A stretch of DNA of 64,000 nt, taken from Methylocystis sp. L43. GTDB taxonomy: Bacteria; Pseudomonadota; Alphaproteobacteria; Rhizobiales; Beijerinckiaceae. The position numbers and the translations under genes were made by a program. Every line of letters starts with the position of its first letter. Position 1 is the stretch's first letter. The stretch lies in the NCBI RefSeq assembly GCF_015709525.1, contig NZ_JADNRA010000019.1, positions 1 to 64,000 of the forward strand, written 5' to 3'. Below are positions 32,520 through 40,992 of the stretch, in pieces. Under the pieces are notes generated by a model that did no database searches, had not been told where the DNA came from, and worked only from the letters and a program-made list of their open reading frames with translations.

Positions 32520-33482
32520 ATGTCCGTCGCCCGCCCATTCGTCCGCAACGCCGCGATGACCGCCATCGCGATTGGCTACAGCAATCCCGATGTCGCCTAT
32601 ATCGGCGACCGCCTCATGCCGCGGGTGCCGGTGCCGACCGAGCGGTTCAAATGGCTGGAATATCCGCTCGGCCAGGCGTTCACCGTTCCCGACACCAGGG
32701 TCGGCCGCAAGGGCAAGGTGAAGGAAGTCGAATTTTCGGCGACGGAGAAGGACGGATCGGTCGAGGCCTATGGCCTGCAGATCGTCGTGCCGCGCTCCGA
32801 CATCGACGCCGCCAAGGCGCAGCGCGACCAAGGCCTCTCGAACTTTGATCCGCTGCACTATGCGACGGGGACGCTGACCAACATCATGCAGCTCGACCGC
32901 GAGCTGCGCGTCGCCAAATTCGCGCAGGACCCCGCGAATTACGATCCGGCCAACGTCACCACGATCGCCAGCGCCGGAGATCGTTTTGACGACCCGGACT
33001 CCGATCCCGAGGATGCGATTCACACGGCGCTCGTCGGCGTGTTCATGACGCGGCCCAACACCTGCGCGATGAGCGACGAGGTCTGGCAAAAGCTGCGCCG
33101 CCAGCCGAAGTTGGTCAAAAAGATCAAGGGGACGAACTTTGCCGAGGGTCAGCTCACCCAGCGCGAATTCGCCGAATATTTCGAGCTGCTCAATCTCCTG
33201 ATCGGCACGAGCTGGGTCAACGCCGCTCGTCCCGGACAGGCGCTCGATATGAAGCGCGCCTGGGACAAGCACATCGCCTTCGCTTTCATCGACCGTTCGG
33301 CGCGGCCGGAGGGCGGCGTGACCTGGGGCTTCTCGCCGACATTCGGCACGCGCTTCGCGGGCAGCATGGTCGACCCGGACGTCGGCCTCGAAGGCGGCGA
33401 GGTCGTGCGCGTCGGCGAGCACATCAACGAGCTTGTCGTCGCCAAGGCCGCCGGCGCGCTCATCGTCAACGCAATCAGCTGA
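32520..33482 (+). CDS. Major capsid protein
   Basis: A 320-residue HK97-fold-type major head protein, located after scaffold and decoration genes. Landmarks: FVRNAAMTAIAIGYSNPDVA, RFKWLEYPLGQAF, VVPRSDIDAAKAQRDQG (like the Mu-like/DUF capsid group) and MSDEVWQKLRRQP. No N-terminal scaffold domain, in line with a separate I/Z scaffold. Confidence 0.82.
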   Translation: MSVARPFVRNAAMTAIAIGYSNPDVAYIGDRLMPRVPVPTERFKWLEYPLGQAFTVPDTRVGRKGKVKEVEFSATEKDGSVEAYGLQIVVPRSDIDAAKAQRDQGLSNFDPLHYATGTLTNIMQLDRELRVAKFAQDPANYDPANVTTIASAGDRFDDPDSDPEDAIHTALVGVFMTRPNTCAMSDEVWQKLRRQPKLVKKIKGTNFAEGQLTQREFAEYFELLNLLIGTSWVNAARPGQALDMKRAWDKHIAFAFIDRSARPEGGVTWGFSPTFGTRFAGSMVDPDVGLEGGEVVRVGEHINELVVAKAAGALIVNAIS

Positions 33483-33490
33483 GGCGCCCG

Positions 33491-33748
33491 ATGACCGCGA
33501 ACAACGAACAGGACGCCGCCAAGGAAGCCGCCGCCAAGGAAGCCGCCGCCAAGGAAGCCGCCGCCAAGAAGGCCGCCGCCAAGAAGGCCGCCGAAGAGGC
33601 GGCGGCTAATAAGAAGCAGACCTTCGTCGCGACATTCAGGCTGCTGCTCGACGGCTCTTATGCGGCCCCCGGCGCGACGGTGACGCTCACGCGCGCGCAG
33701 TTCCATGAGCTGAAGGCCCTCGGTGCGATCGAGGGCGATTGGGACTGA
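33491..33748 (+). CDS. Small phage protein with EAAAK repeats
   Basis: An 85-residue protein: N-terminal repeats of AAKEA/AAKKA (about 9-38) forming a rigid helix, and a C-terminal strand domain (FVATFRLLLDGSYAAPGATV). Placement after the capsid gene suggests a head or head-tail accessory. The underlying DNA is a tandem 15-bp repeat. Function unknown. Confidence 0.7.
   Translation: MTANNEQDAAKEAAAKEAAAKEAAAKKAAAKKAAEEAAANKKQTFVATFRLLLDGSYAAPGATVTLTRAQFHELKALGAIEGDWD
33515..33605 (+). repeat. Tandem 15-bp repeats encoding EAAAK
   Basis: About five imperfect copies of GCCGCCGCCAAGGAA/AAG. Such repeats can expand or contract by slippage, changing helix length in the encoded protein without a frameshift. 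Confidence 0.75.
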
Positions 33749-33758
33749 CGAAAGGTTT

Positions 33759-33835
33759 TGCGGGGTAGAGCAGCCCGGTAGCTCGCTTGGCTCATAACCA
33801 AGAGGTCGCCAGTTCGAATCTGGCCTCCGCAACCA
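33759..33835 (+). tRNA. Phage-encoded tRNA-Met (CAT), initiator-like
   Basis: Cloverleaf: acceptor TGCGGGG/CTCCGCA, D arm GAGC-AGCCCGGTA-GCTC (nearly identical to bacterial initiator tRNA), anticodon stem CTTGG/CCAAG with loop CTCATAA, T arm GCCAG-TTCGAAT-CTGGC, discriminator A and encoded CCA. Unlike true initiators it has a paired T1:A72 and only two G:C pairs at the base of the anticodon stem. It is inside the morphogenesis cluster. Confidence 0.9.
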
Positions 33836-33920
33836 AAATGCCGACGACCAAAAAAAACCACGGCGGGGCGCGGCGTCCAAACCCGCGCCCCCGCGAATGA
33901 CAGCACGCAAAGGCAGGCGC

Positions 33921-34154
33921 ATGACACCGACCGTCGGACGCATCGTTCACTACTTTATTGAGGACGCCCACAAGCAGACGTCCGGCATGGGTCAAGGCCC
34001 CTATGCCGCTATCATCACCCGCGTCCATAGCAACGTGATCGTCGATCTGATGGTGTTGCAGCCGGCCGACGTTCGCCACGCCGGCAGCGTGATCAAGCTC
34101 GAGGAAGCATCCGAAGATTCCGTGAGCTACTGGACCTGGCCGCCGAGGGCATGA
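33921..34154 (+). CDS. Small conserved phage protein
   Basis: A 77-residue protein starting MTPTVGRIVHYFI with GPYAAIITRVHSNVIVDLMV and a YWTWPPR ending, a pattern seen in small proteins near tail-completion genes of Mu-like and P2-like phages. The start at 33921 has AGGCAGG upstream; an ATG at 33897 is an alternative. Overlaps the next gene. Confidence 0.7.
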   Translation: MTPTVGRIVHYFIEDAHKQTSGMGQGPYAAIITRVHSNVIVDLMVLQPADVRHAGSVIKLEEASEDSVSYWTWPPRA

Positions 34155-34621
34155 TGGCTGAACCCTTCGCCACCAAGGATGACGTCCAGGCGCGCTATCC
34201 AAGCGACGCGGCGCTGCTTTGCGCCGATGAGACGACGCGCGAGCCGGACTGGGCGCGCTTCGACGCGGCGCTCGCCGACGTCTCGATGGAAATCCGCATC
34301 ATCCTGCAGGCCCGCTATACGAGGGCGCAGCTTAATGATCTCGACGCCGAGTCGCTTGGCGCATTGAAACTCTTCGCCATCGACATGGCGATGTATCGCG
34401 TCGCCGTGACGTTTGCGCGCTCCACCGAAGAAATCAAGACGCGCTACGACATCGCGGTCACGCGGTTAGAGGGCGTCGCTTCCGGCAAGAAGGGCTCGCT
34501 CACCTTCAGCTCCTCGGGCGGCGGATCGGTCGACGGCGCGCCGACGACGGGCTCCCCTGGCGAAGCGATCGTCGTCGCCCCCGAGCGCCAGTTCTCGCGC
34601 GCCTCGATGAGGGACTGGTGA
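34151..34621 (+). CDS. Mu gp36-like head-tail protein (DUF1320)
   Basis: A 156-residue DUF1320 protein: FATKDDVQARYPSDAALLCA, DVSMEIRIILQARYTRAQLN and LKLFAIDMAMYRVAV. In Mu gp36 lies between the capsid and gp37 and is thought to form part of the head-tail connector. Confidence 0.85.
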   Translation: MMAEPFATKDDVQARYPSDAALLCADETTREPDWARFDAALADVSMEIRIILQARYTRAQLNDLDAESLGALKLFAIDMAMYRVAVTFARSTEEIKTRYDIAVTRLEGVASGKKGSLTFSSSGGGSVDGAPTTGSPGEAIVVAPERQFSRASMRDW

Positions 34622-35106
34622 TGGACTTCGGCGTCAAGATCGAAGTCGACAAGCATGATCTCGCCGCGATCCACGCGCTGGTGACGGGTCTTTCCGACTT
34701 CGACGCCGCCCCGCTCGTCGAAGAGATCGTGCAACTCGGCGAAAATCAGACGCGCAAGCGCATCGAGAGCGGCGGCCCGGGTCCTGACGGCACGAAATGG
34801 CCGCCCAATAAGGAAGGCACGCCAATCCTTTTTCGCACTGGCCGTCATCTGCACGACAGCATCGCTTCCACCTCATCGGGAACAAGCGGCGAATGGGGCG
34901 CGGCCTGGGAATTTGCACATGTCCATCAGGAAGGCGCGGTCATTACGCCAAAAAGCGCTGGTCGCCTCGTCTTCATGCTCGGCGACAAGCGCGTCTTCGC
35001 CAAAAAGGTGACGATCCCGGCGCGTCCCTTCGTGGGCGTGTCGGCGGAAGACGCCGAAGAGATCAAGGAGCTTGTCACTGACTATTTCGGGAGACTCCTG
35101 CCGTGA
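34621..35106 (+). CDS. Virion morphogenesis protein (Mu G / P2 S-like)
   Basis: A 161-residue tail-completion protein: VEEIVQLGENQTRKRIESGG, GPDGTKWPPNKEG, ILFRTGRHLHDSI and KVTIPARPFVGVS. These match the virion morphogenesis/Phage_tail_S family acting in head-tail joining. ATG 34621 overlaps the gp36 stop. Confidence 0.85.
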   Translation: MDFGVKIEVDKHDLAAIHALVTGLSDFDAAPLVEEIVQLGENQTRKRIESGGPGPDGTKWPPNKEGTPILFRTGRHLHDSIASTSSGTSGEWGAAWEFAHVHQEGAVITPKSAGRLVFMLGDKRVFAKKVTIPARPFVGVSAEDAEEIKELVTDYFGRLLP

Positions 35107-35624
35107 CGACGCTCACCCGCGCCGAGCTCCTGGCCAATGCCCGCGTAAAGTCTTTGCGCGACGCCATTGTCGCGAGGCTGAAGTCGCGCTTCGTCGATCT
35201 CGACGTGAGGTCGCATCTCGGCAAGCTCGACATCAGCGACGTGCTTGAAAAGGGAATCTTTAATCCGCCAACGATCGCCGTCGCGGCGACGCGCACGAAG
35301 CCGGAGGGGCGACTGTCTGGCGCCGATGATTTCATCGTCGATCTCACCGCCTATGTCGTCACGGAAGATCTGATCGTCAGCGGACGACGAGTTGAGCGCG
35401 ATGAGATGGCGCTCGCGATCTGCGAAGGCCTGTTGCTCTCGCTCACCGACGACGATTTCACGCGTTGGAACGTCGAGGACGTCGGGCCGCCCGAAGACGC
35501 CGAAGCGAAGCCGCTCTTCACCATCAAGGCCGTCGCGCAGGGCGTCGTCTATTACGCCGTGACCTGGAAGCAGACGCTCTTCCATGTCGCGCCGGCGAAC
35601 TTCTTTACTGGAGGCGACGCGTGA
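35103..35624 (+). CDS. Mu gp37-like tail terminator
   Basis: A 173-residue protein similar in plan to Mu gp37/DUF1834 tail terminators: alpha-beta with IVARLKSRFVDLDVRSHLGK and a C-terminal ...AVAQGVVYYAVTWKQTLFHV. It likely caps the growing tail tube. Four-base overlaps on both sides. Confidence 0.72.
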   Translation: MTTLTRAELLANARVKSLRDAIVARLKSRFVDLDVRSHLGKLDISDVLEKGIFNPPTIAVAATRTKPEGRLSGADDFIVDLTAYVVTEDLIVSGRRVERDEMALAICEGLLLSLTDDDFTRWNVEDVGPPEDAEAKPLFTIKAVAQGVVYYAVTWKQTLFHVAPANFFTGGDA

Positions 35625-36277
35625 GCCTTTACACCTCCGAGCTTCGCCGCCTGCGCCGCGAGTCAGTGCGCGTCAATCGTCGCCTGGCGCTCGCTCATGT
35701 CGAGGGACATGTCGCCGAGCGCGACGAAGAGAAGTGGAAAGTGCGGCTCGAACTGGGGACCGACGAGGACGGCAACAAGATCCTGTCGCCCTGGGTCAAG
35801 CCGCATTCGAACTCTTCGGGCGCCTATAAGAATTCTCCGGCGTTGCCGGCCGTCGGCGACCGCATGCGGCTGCATTCTCCTTCCGGCATCATCGGTGCGG
35901 CGTCTTATGCGATCCCTTCGGCCTTCGACGACGAGCTGAAGCGGCCGGACGGCCAGGGCAAGGACGAGGCCGTGCGCGAGTTTGGCAAGACCCGCGTGTC
36001 GCAGACACAAGAAAATCTCACGCGCAAGACCGAGAAAACGAGCGTTGCACAGACGAAGGAAAAGATCACGTCAACGACCGAGAAGACGAGCGTCGAGCAA
36101 AGGAAGGACGAGATCTCGATCAAGGGCGATAAGAAATTCGAAGCTGAGGCCGACGAAGCGCGGATTAAGGGCAAGACCACCCGCATCCACGGCGAGAGCA
36201 TCCAGAATATCAAATTCGTCGCCGGCGACATGACTTATTACATCAACCCGCTCGCGCTCATCGAGACCAGCGCGTGA
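35621..36277 (+). CDS. Baseplate spike protein (gpV / Mu gp45-like)
   Basis: A 218-residue protein. An OB-fold like core is about 35-105 (LALAHVEGHVAERDEEKWKV, then ALPAVGDRMRLHSPSG). From about 120 to 200 repeated TxxTEKTSVxQxKExI segments indicate a triple beta-helix needle, followed by an apex. It pierces the outer membrane. GTG start overlaps the upstream stop. It begins the P2-ordered tail block (V-W-J-I). Confidence 0.82.
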   Translation: MSLYTSELRRLRRESVRVNRRLALAHVEGHVAERDEEKWKVRLELGTDEDGNKILSPWVKPHSNSSGAYKNSPALPAVGDRMRLHSPSGIIGAASYAIPSAFDDELKRPDGQGKDEAVREFGKTRVSQTQENLTRKTEKTSVAQTKEKITSTTEKTSVEQRKDEISIKGDKKFEAEADEARIKGKTTRIHGESIQNIKFVAGDMTYYINPLALIETSA

Positions 36278-36288
36278 AGGAGGAGAGG

Positions 36289-36522
36289 ATGAAAAATCCG
36301 CAAGCGCCCGAAGAGTCGAAGACCTATGTCACCACCGAACGCGCCGGCTTCGTCGTTGCCGGCCGCCGCATTCCGCCTGTCTACGAGCAGGGCGCACCCG
36401 CGCGGCCGACGGTCGGCTTTGAGCTGAAGCTCCTCGACGCCGAGGCCGAGTATGAGCTGGCGCAGAGAACGATCGCGCTCAAGAAAGAACCCAAAAACCC
36501 GAAGGCTGAGAAGACCTCTTAA
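36289..36522 (+). CDS. Small baseplate-region hypothetical
   Basis: A 77-residue protein with YVTTERAGFVVAGRRIPPVY. A perfect AAGGAGGAGAGG ribosome site (36276-36288) selects ATG 36289. It lies between V and W. Function unknown; similar small proteins occur at this site in P2-like tails. Confidence 0.65.
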   Translation: MKNPQAPEESKTYVTTERAGFVVAGRRIPPVYEQGAPARPTVGFELKLLDAEAEYELAQRTIALKKEPKNPKAEKTS

Positions 36523-36533
36523 AAGGCGTTCGC

Positions 36534-36932
36534 ATGGTTCGCTATCGGAACGGGATCGACGCGAGAACAGGCCGGCCGCTTTCTGGCCGCGCCCATCTCG
36601 AGCAATCGATTATCAAGATCGTGATGACGATCCCGACCGAGCGCGTCATGCTGCTCGACTTCGGCATGGATCCGACGCGCCACATCGGCCGCAATATCTC
36701 GGCGGCGCTGGCGGCGCGCTTCTACCGCGACGTCATCGTCGCCGTGCACGCCTACGAGCCGGAATATCGCATCCGCCGTCTGCAGCTCGTCGTGCTCGAC
36801 CGCGTCGGCGCTCTCGGCGTGCTGTTCGAAGGGTCCTATTACCCAGAAGGCCGTTTCGGCAATTACGCGATCGTCGAAGGCGTCGATCTCAACCTGCCGC
36901 TATCCGTCGCCGAATTGCGGGGCGTGGCATGA
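36534..36932 (+). CDS. Baseplate wedge protein W (gp25-like)
   Basis: A 132-residue GPW/gp25 lysozyme-fold protein: HLEQSIIKIVMTIPTERVML, FGMDPTRHIGRNISAALAAR and YRIRRLQLVVLD. It is a wedge component of contractile tails (P2 W, Mu gp46). Overlaps J by 4 bases. Confidence 0.88.
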   Translation: MVRYRNGIDARTGRPLSGRAHLEQSIIKIVMTIPTERVMLLDFGMDPTRHIGRNISAALAARFYRDVIVAVHAYEPEYRIRRLQLVVLDRVGALGVLFEGSYYPEGRFGNYAIVEGVDLNLPLSVAELRGVA

Positions 36933-37855
36933 TTGTCCTCTCCGCCGAAACGATCGACCTCTCCCGCCTTCCGGCGCCGGACGCCATCGAGCGGCTGGAC
37001 TATGGAACGCTGCAATCGGCCTTCATGGAGCGTTTCATCGCGGTCTGGGCTGCCGCACGCGCCATCGATCCGAGCCTGCCGCAATATGACGTCCAGACGC
37101 TCGAAACAGATCCAGCCGTCATCACCAGCGAGGCGTGGTCATATCTGCGCCTGCTTGATCGCGCGCGCGTTAATGACGCGGTGCGGGCGGTGCTCGCGCC
37201 CCTCGCCAAAGGCGACGATCTCGACAATGTCGTAGCGCGCATCAATATCGCGCGTCTCACCGTCATCCCGGCGACCGAGTCTACACCCGCGGTGATGGAG
37301 TCCGACGAACGGCTCCTCCTGCGCTATCTGCTCGCCTTTTCGCGCCCGGCGGCCGGCACGCGCGAGCGTTATCTTTTTGAAGCCTATACGGCGCTCCCGA
37401 TTCTGCATCACGCCGCCGTCAATGGCCGCGCCGTTCACGGCCGTCGGGGCGACATCGACATCGTCCTCGCCGGGCCCGACGGGCGCGATCTTACTGACGA
37501 GGAAATGTTTACCGTTAGCGATCGCCTGCTCGCGGAGGACGTGAAGCCAGAGGCCGTCTCGGTCATTTGCCTGAGAGCCCAGCGCAGGCTCTATGATTTC
37601 GCCGGCGCCCTCGTCGTCGCCAAGGGGCCTGACCTGACCGCGGTCACGAGCGAAGCCGAGGCGCGCATTCGCGCCAGCGCCAAGGAGCGCATGAAGATCG
37701 GCGATTTCGTGCCGGTCAATTCGCTTGCCGGCGCCGCCTATGGTCCCGGAGTGCTGCGCGCCAGCGTGACGGCGCCGGCCGCCGACGTCTCCGCGAATCC
37801 CTACGCGATTCCAATCCTGCGCGACATCACTCTCGATGCGGAGGCGCAGACATGA
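36929..37855 (+). CDS. Baseplate protein J (Mu gp47-like)
   Basis: A 308-residue baseplate_J protein: NDAVRAVLAPLAKGDDLDNV, LLLRYLLAFSRPAAGTRERY, YTALPILHHAAVNG and VVAKGPDLTAVTSEAEARI. It forms the main wedge of the baseplate. The GTG/ATG overlap at both ends sustains ordered translation. Confidence 0.92.
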   Translation: MIVLSAETIDLSRLPAPDAIERLDYGTLQSAFMERFIAVWAAARAIDPSLPQYDVQTLETDPAVITSEAWSYLRLLDRARVNDAVRAVLAPLAKGDDLDNVVARINIARLTVIPATESTPAVMESDERLLLRYLLAFSRPAAGTRERYLFEAYTALPILHHAAVNGRAVHGRRGDIDIVLAGPDGRDLTDEEMFTVSDRLLAEDVKPEAVSVICLRAQRRLYDFAGALVVAKGPDLTAVTSEAEARIRASAKERMKIGDFVPVNSLAGAAYGPGVLRASVTAPAADVSANPYAIPILRDITLDAEAQT

Positions 37856-38499
37856 GCCAAAGAATGAGTTCTGTCGGCGATCTTCTTCCCGGCGCGCGCG
37901 GACTCTTTGAAGAGGCCGTCGCCGCCGGCATGTCCGACGTTCTGCCGGTTCCGATCGAAGAAATCGTCGAAGCGGCGCAAACGCCAGTCGCCTTCCTTCC
38001 CTGGCTTGCCGTCCACTATGGCGTGCGGCTGTGGTTTCCCGATTGGCCGGAAGCGCTCAAGCGGTTCGTGGTGGAAGAAGCGCCGGCGGTCAGTTTCGCG
38101 ATTGGGACGCGCGCCGCCGTTCCAGTTTTGCTCTCCTATGTCGACGCCACGCTCATCGACGCCAAGGCCTATCCGCAACGCTTCGTCTTCGGTAGCGCCG
38201 TGATCGGCCGCACGTCGGTGCGCCATCCGGCCTTCATGGCGCGATATCTCATTCACGTCGAAACGTCGACGCCGCGCATGGGCTTCGTCTACGGCCGCGC
38301 CGTTCTCGGCCGCCACGCGGGTCGCGCGCCTTCGCGTGAGAAGTTCAAACGGGCGCGCGCGGCGCTGCGCGCGGCGAAGGCGCCCGAGACCGAATATCGC
38401 GTCAGTTTCCAGACGAAACAACAAATCACCGTCGCCGACGGCGTCCCGCTCGACGGGACATATACGCTCGGCCAGTTCATCTCGCGCACGAGGCTTTGA
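37852..38499 (+). CDS. Tail protein I (P2 gpI / Mu gp48-like)
   Basis: A 215-residue phage tail protein I: FLPWLAVHYGVRLWFPDWPE, ALKRFVVEEAPAVSFAIGTR are the family landmarks. It links baseplate to fibre. Immediately upstream of the large fibre-associated protein. Confidence 0.88.
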   Translation: MSQRMSSVGDLLPGARGLFEEAVAAGMSDVLPVPIEEIVEAAQTPVAFLPWLAVHYGVRLWFPDWPEALKRFVVEEAPAVSFAIGTRAAVPVLLSYVDATLIDAKAYPQRFVFGSAVIGRTSVRHPAFMARYLIHVETSTPRMGFVYGRAVLGRHAGRAPSREKFKRARAALRAAKAPETEYRVSFQTKQQITVADGVPLDGTYTLGQFISRTRL

Positions 38500-38500
38500 T

Positions 38501-40777
38501 ATGGATGTCGTGAAATTCAATGAGGCGGAAGTCGCCGAACCGGACGATTGGACGAACATCGGCCTCAACGCTCGGGCGTCTGAAGACGCGCTCGTCGCCG
38601 GCGCGATCGACTATCCGGCGCATTGGGCGGACTTCACCGTCTCCAACCAAAACGCCCTCGAACTCACCGTTTCGCCAGGCACGCTATTTTCCGACGGCAA
38701 GCTCTATCGCAACGCCGCGCCGACGACGATCAATATCCAGCAGTATTTGCCCATCGTCTCCGGCGACAATCGCTACCTCGCCATCCTCGCGGACGGCGCG
38801 CTCGAAACGATCAATGAGGAGCGCCTGTTCGAGACGGACGCGGAGACCGAGGAAACGGTCGCGCAGCAGACACCGAAACTGGAGCGGCGGAAGATCAGTT
38901 TCGTCATCGAGTTTGGCGCGGCGTCGCCGACGCCTTTGAAGCCGGAAGTGCCGGCGAACCGCTGCTGCCTCGCCTGGGTCGAACTTTCGACGATCGGCAT
39001 CGCCGCGATCGAGCCGAACCATCCGGCGCGCGTCAAGACGCTTTACGAGCATGACGGCCGCCTCGCGCTCGTCGAAGGCGATCTCAGCGAGACGCGCGCC
39101 GCGGTGCGCACGATCAGGACCGACATCGCCAATATCCAGGCGCGACTTGGCGACATTCCCTCGCCGGCGATCGTCCGGCAGATGAAGCGTTCGATTGCGC
39201 AGCTGCTCGAGCAATCAAACGTGCCGCCGGAGTCGGTCGCCTACGACTATGATCCGGGCCTGGTTGGCGACAAATGGGATCCCACTCACGCCTCCTGGCT
39301 CGCGCGCGTTCGGGAAGGGGTGCGCTTCCCCTTCGCCGCGCAGCGCGACATGCAGCTCGGCGTGATCGATGAAGAGTCGCCGGCGATACGGGTCTCCGGC
39401 AATCTGCTGCTCCCGGCGTGGACGGAAGAGACGCGGCTCGAAGTTGTGAGCGACGGCGGATCGGTCAACATCTCGTCGGCGGTCCACACGATCGTGACGG
39501 CGGTGCAGAAGACGCTCTCGCGCACGGTCACTGAATATGGGCCGAGCGTGACGTTCTGCGAAAACGCGCCGGAGTGGGCCCGCTACACGCCGGGAAAGGA
39601 CGTCGGCGCCATCTTCACCAAGGACGGCGAGGAGTTCGAGATCGTCGCCGCAGCTCCCGACCCGCTCTGGATCTTTCATCCTTATCGTTGGGTCACGGTC
39701 AGAAGGATCATCAAGCGCACCGTCACGGATACCTATTGGGACTACGTCACATCCACGGTCGGACTGAATGGCTCGATTCACGGACAGAGCTGGCTCAACA
39801 CTCAGCCGTCGGTGTTGACCAGCGTCGACATTTTCTTCACCCGGGTCTCGCCGTCCGGTCCCGTGCATCTCCTGATCTGCGAATGCCGCGATAACGGCGA
39901 GCCGAATTTCAAGGCGGTGATCGCGAGACTGGAGAAGGACGCCGAGGATCTCAGCGCCGGCTGGTCGAAATTCGAGCTTGCCCCGACGCTGCTCGACGGC
40001 GGCAAGCGCTATGCCTGGTTCGTCGTTACAACCGCCAATCACGCGCTCGGCACGGTTTCGGGGAACGCGTTCGCGCAGGGCTCGCGCTTTGTCTGTTCGG
40101 ACGGCGCCTGGGCTCAGCCCATTACCGACAATGATTTCGCCTTCCGCCTCAATTGCGCGAAGTTCGTCGCCGCGCGCACGACGGTCGAATTCCTGCCGCT
40201 CACGCTCGATGGCGGAATAACGGAGATCAAGCTGCTGCACGCGGGATGGGAGGCCGCAGGCACGAGCCTTGTCTGGGAAATCAAGGTGCCGTCGATCCCT
40301 GACGCGCCATGGCGTCCGTTGACGCTCGACAATGCGCAAGGAGCCGACGATCTCAACGGGCTTCCCGCGCTCGTGCAGCTGCGCGCTGTCTTCATGGGAA
40401 CCAAGGATCTGCAGCCGGCGATCGTTCTCGACGCCTATGCGCGCGGCATGACTTTCCGGTCGCGCGGCGACTTCGTCGCAATCGGGAAGATCATCGACTT
40501 CGGCGTGGCGACGACGACGGTGCAAACCGACAGCATCATCGACAACTTCGACGCCGGAAAGCACACGGGCTCGCCGAAACTCGTCATTGGAACGACGGTC
40601 CATAATCCGAGCGTGACGACGGTGACCGACGAGCCTTCCGACAATGGCAATCGCCGCAGGATCCTCGCGACCTTCACCGTGCCTTCGACGCAGGTGGCGC
40701 GCTACCGGCTCGACATGACGTCGACCGAAGTGACCGACACGCCCTTTATCCAGAACCGCGCGCTCTACGCGCTTTAA
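38501..40777 (+). CDS. Large tail/baseplate-fibre connector (DUF4815-like)
   Basis: A 758-residue protein. The N-terminal 250 residues (ELTVSPGTLFSDGKLYRN, then NRYLAILADGALETINEERL) resemble DUF4815-type phage proteins; coiled-coil like 200-250 (VRTIRTDIANIQARLGDI); the rest is beta-rich with carbohydrate-module-like repeats. Positioned between tail I and fibres, it probably connects fibres to the baseplate. Confidence 0.65.
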   Translation: MDVVKFNEAEVAEPDDWTNIGLNARASEDALVAGAIDYPAHWADFTVSNQNALELTVSPGTLFSDGKLYRNAAPTTINIQQYLPIVSGDNRYLAILADGALETINEERLFETDAETEETVAQQTPKLERRKISFVIEFGAASPTPLKPEVPANRCCLAWVELSTIGIAAIEPNHPARVKTLYEHDGRLALVEGDLSETRAAVRTIRTDIANIQARLGDIPSPAIVRQMKRSIAQLLEQSNVPPESVAYDYDPGLVGDKWDPTHASWLARVREGVRFPFAAQRDMQLGVIDEESPAIRVSGNLLLPAWTEETRLEVVSDGGSVNISSAVHTIVTAVQKTLSRTVTEYGPSVTFCENAPEWARYTPGKDVGAIFTKDGEEFEIVAAAPDPLWIFHPYRWVTVRRIIKRTVTDTYWDYVTSTVGLNGSIHGQSWLNTQPSVLTSVDIFFTRVSPSGPVHLLICECRDNGEPNFKAVIARLEKDAEDLSAGWSKFELAPTLLDGGKRYAWFVVTTANHALGTVSGNAFAQGSRFVCSDGAWAQPITDNDFAFRLNCAKFVAARTTVEFLPLTLDGGITEIKLLHAGWEAAGTSLVWEIKVPSIPDAPWRPLTLDNAQGADDLNGLPALVQLRAVFMGTKDLQPAIVLDAYARGMTFRSRGDFVAIGKIIDFGVATTTVQTDSIIDNFDAGKHTGSPKLVIGTTVHNPSVTTVTDEPSDNGNRRRILATFTVPSTQVARYRLDMTSTEVTDTPFIQNRALYAL

Positions 40778-40788
40778 GGAGGCTTCAA

Positions 40789-40992
40789 ATGGCGCAGCAT
40801 CCGCATGGCGACGCGACTTCATCCGGCCCTTATGACCCGGAGGCGCTCTACGACGTGCGGCTCAGCCGCACTGTGATGGTCGGCCGTGCGCGCATCAAGC
40901 CGCTCGGCGGCCATCAGATGACCGGCGCGACGCTCAACGCCATCGTCACCGAAGAAGGGACAGACGCCATTGTCTCTGCCAACCCCAGATAA
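40789..40992 (+). CDS. Small conserved tail-region protein
   Basis: A 67-residue protein: PEALYDVRLSRTVMVGRARI, then GATLNAIVTEEGTDAI. An AAGGAGG site precedes it. The end overlaps the fibre gene start by 23 bases. Function unknown; possibly fibre trimerisation or assembly. Confidence 0.6.
   Translation: MAQHPHGDATSSGPYDPEALYDVRLSRTVMVGRARIKPLGGHQMTGATLNAIVTEEGTDAIVSANPR

Noticed and set aside
33515-33605. Possible CRISPR-like short repeat array
   Set aside because: Repeats are contiguous 15-bp coding units without spacers and are translated as EAAAK.
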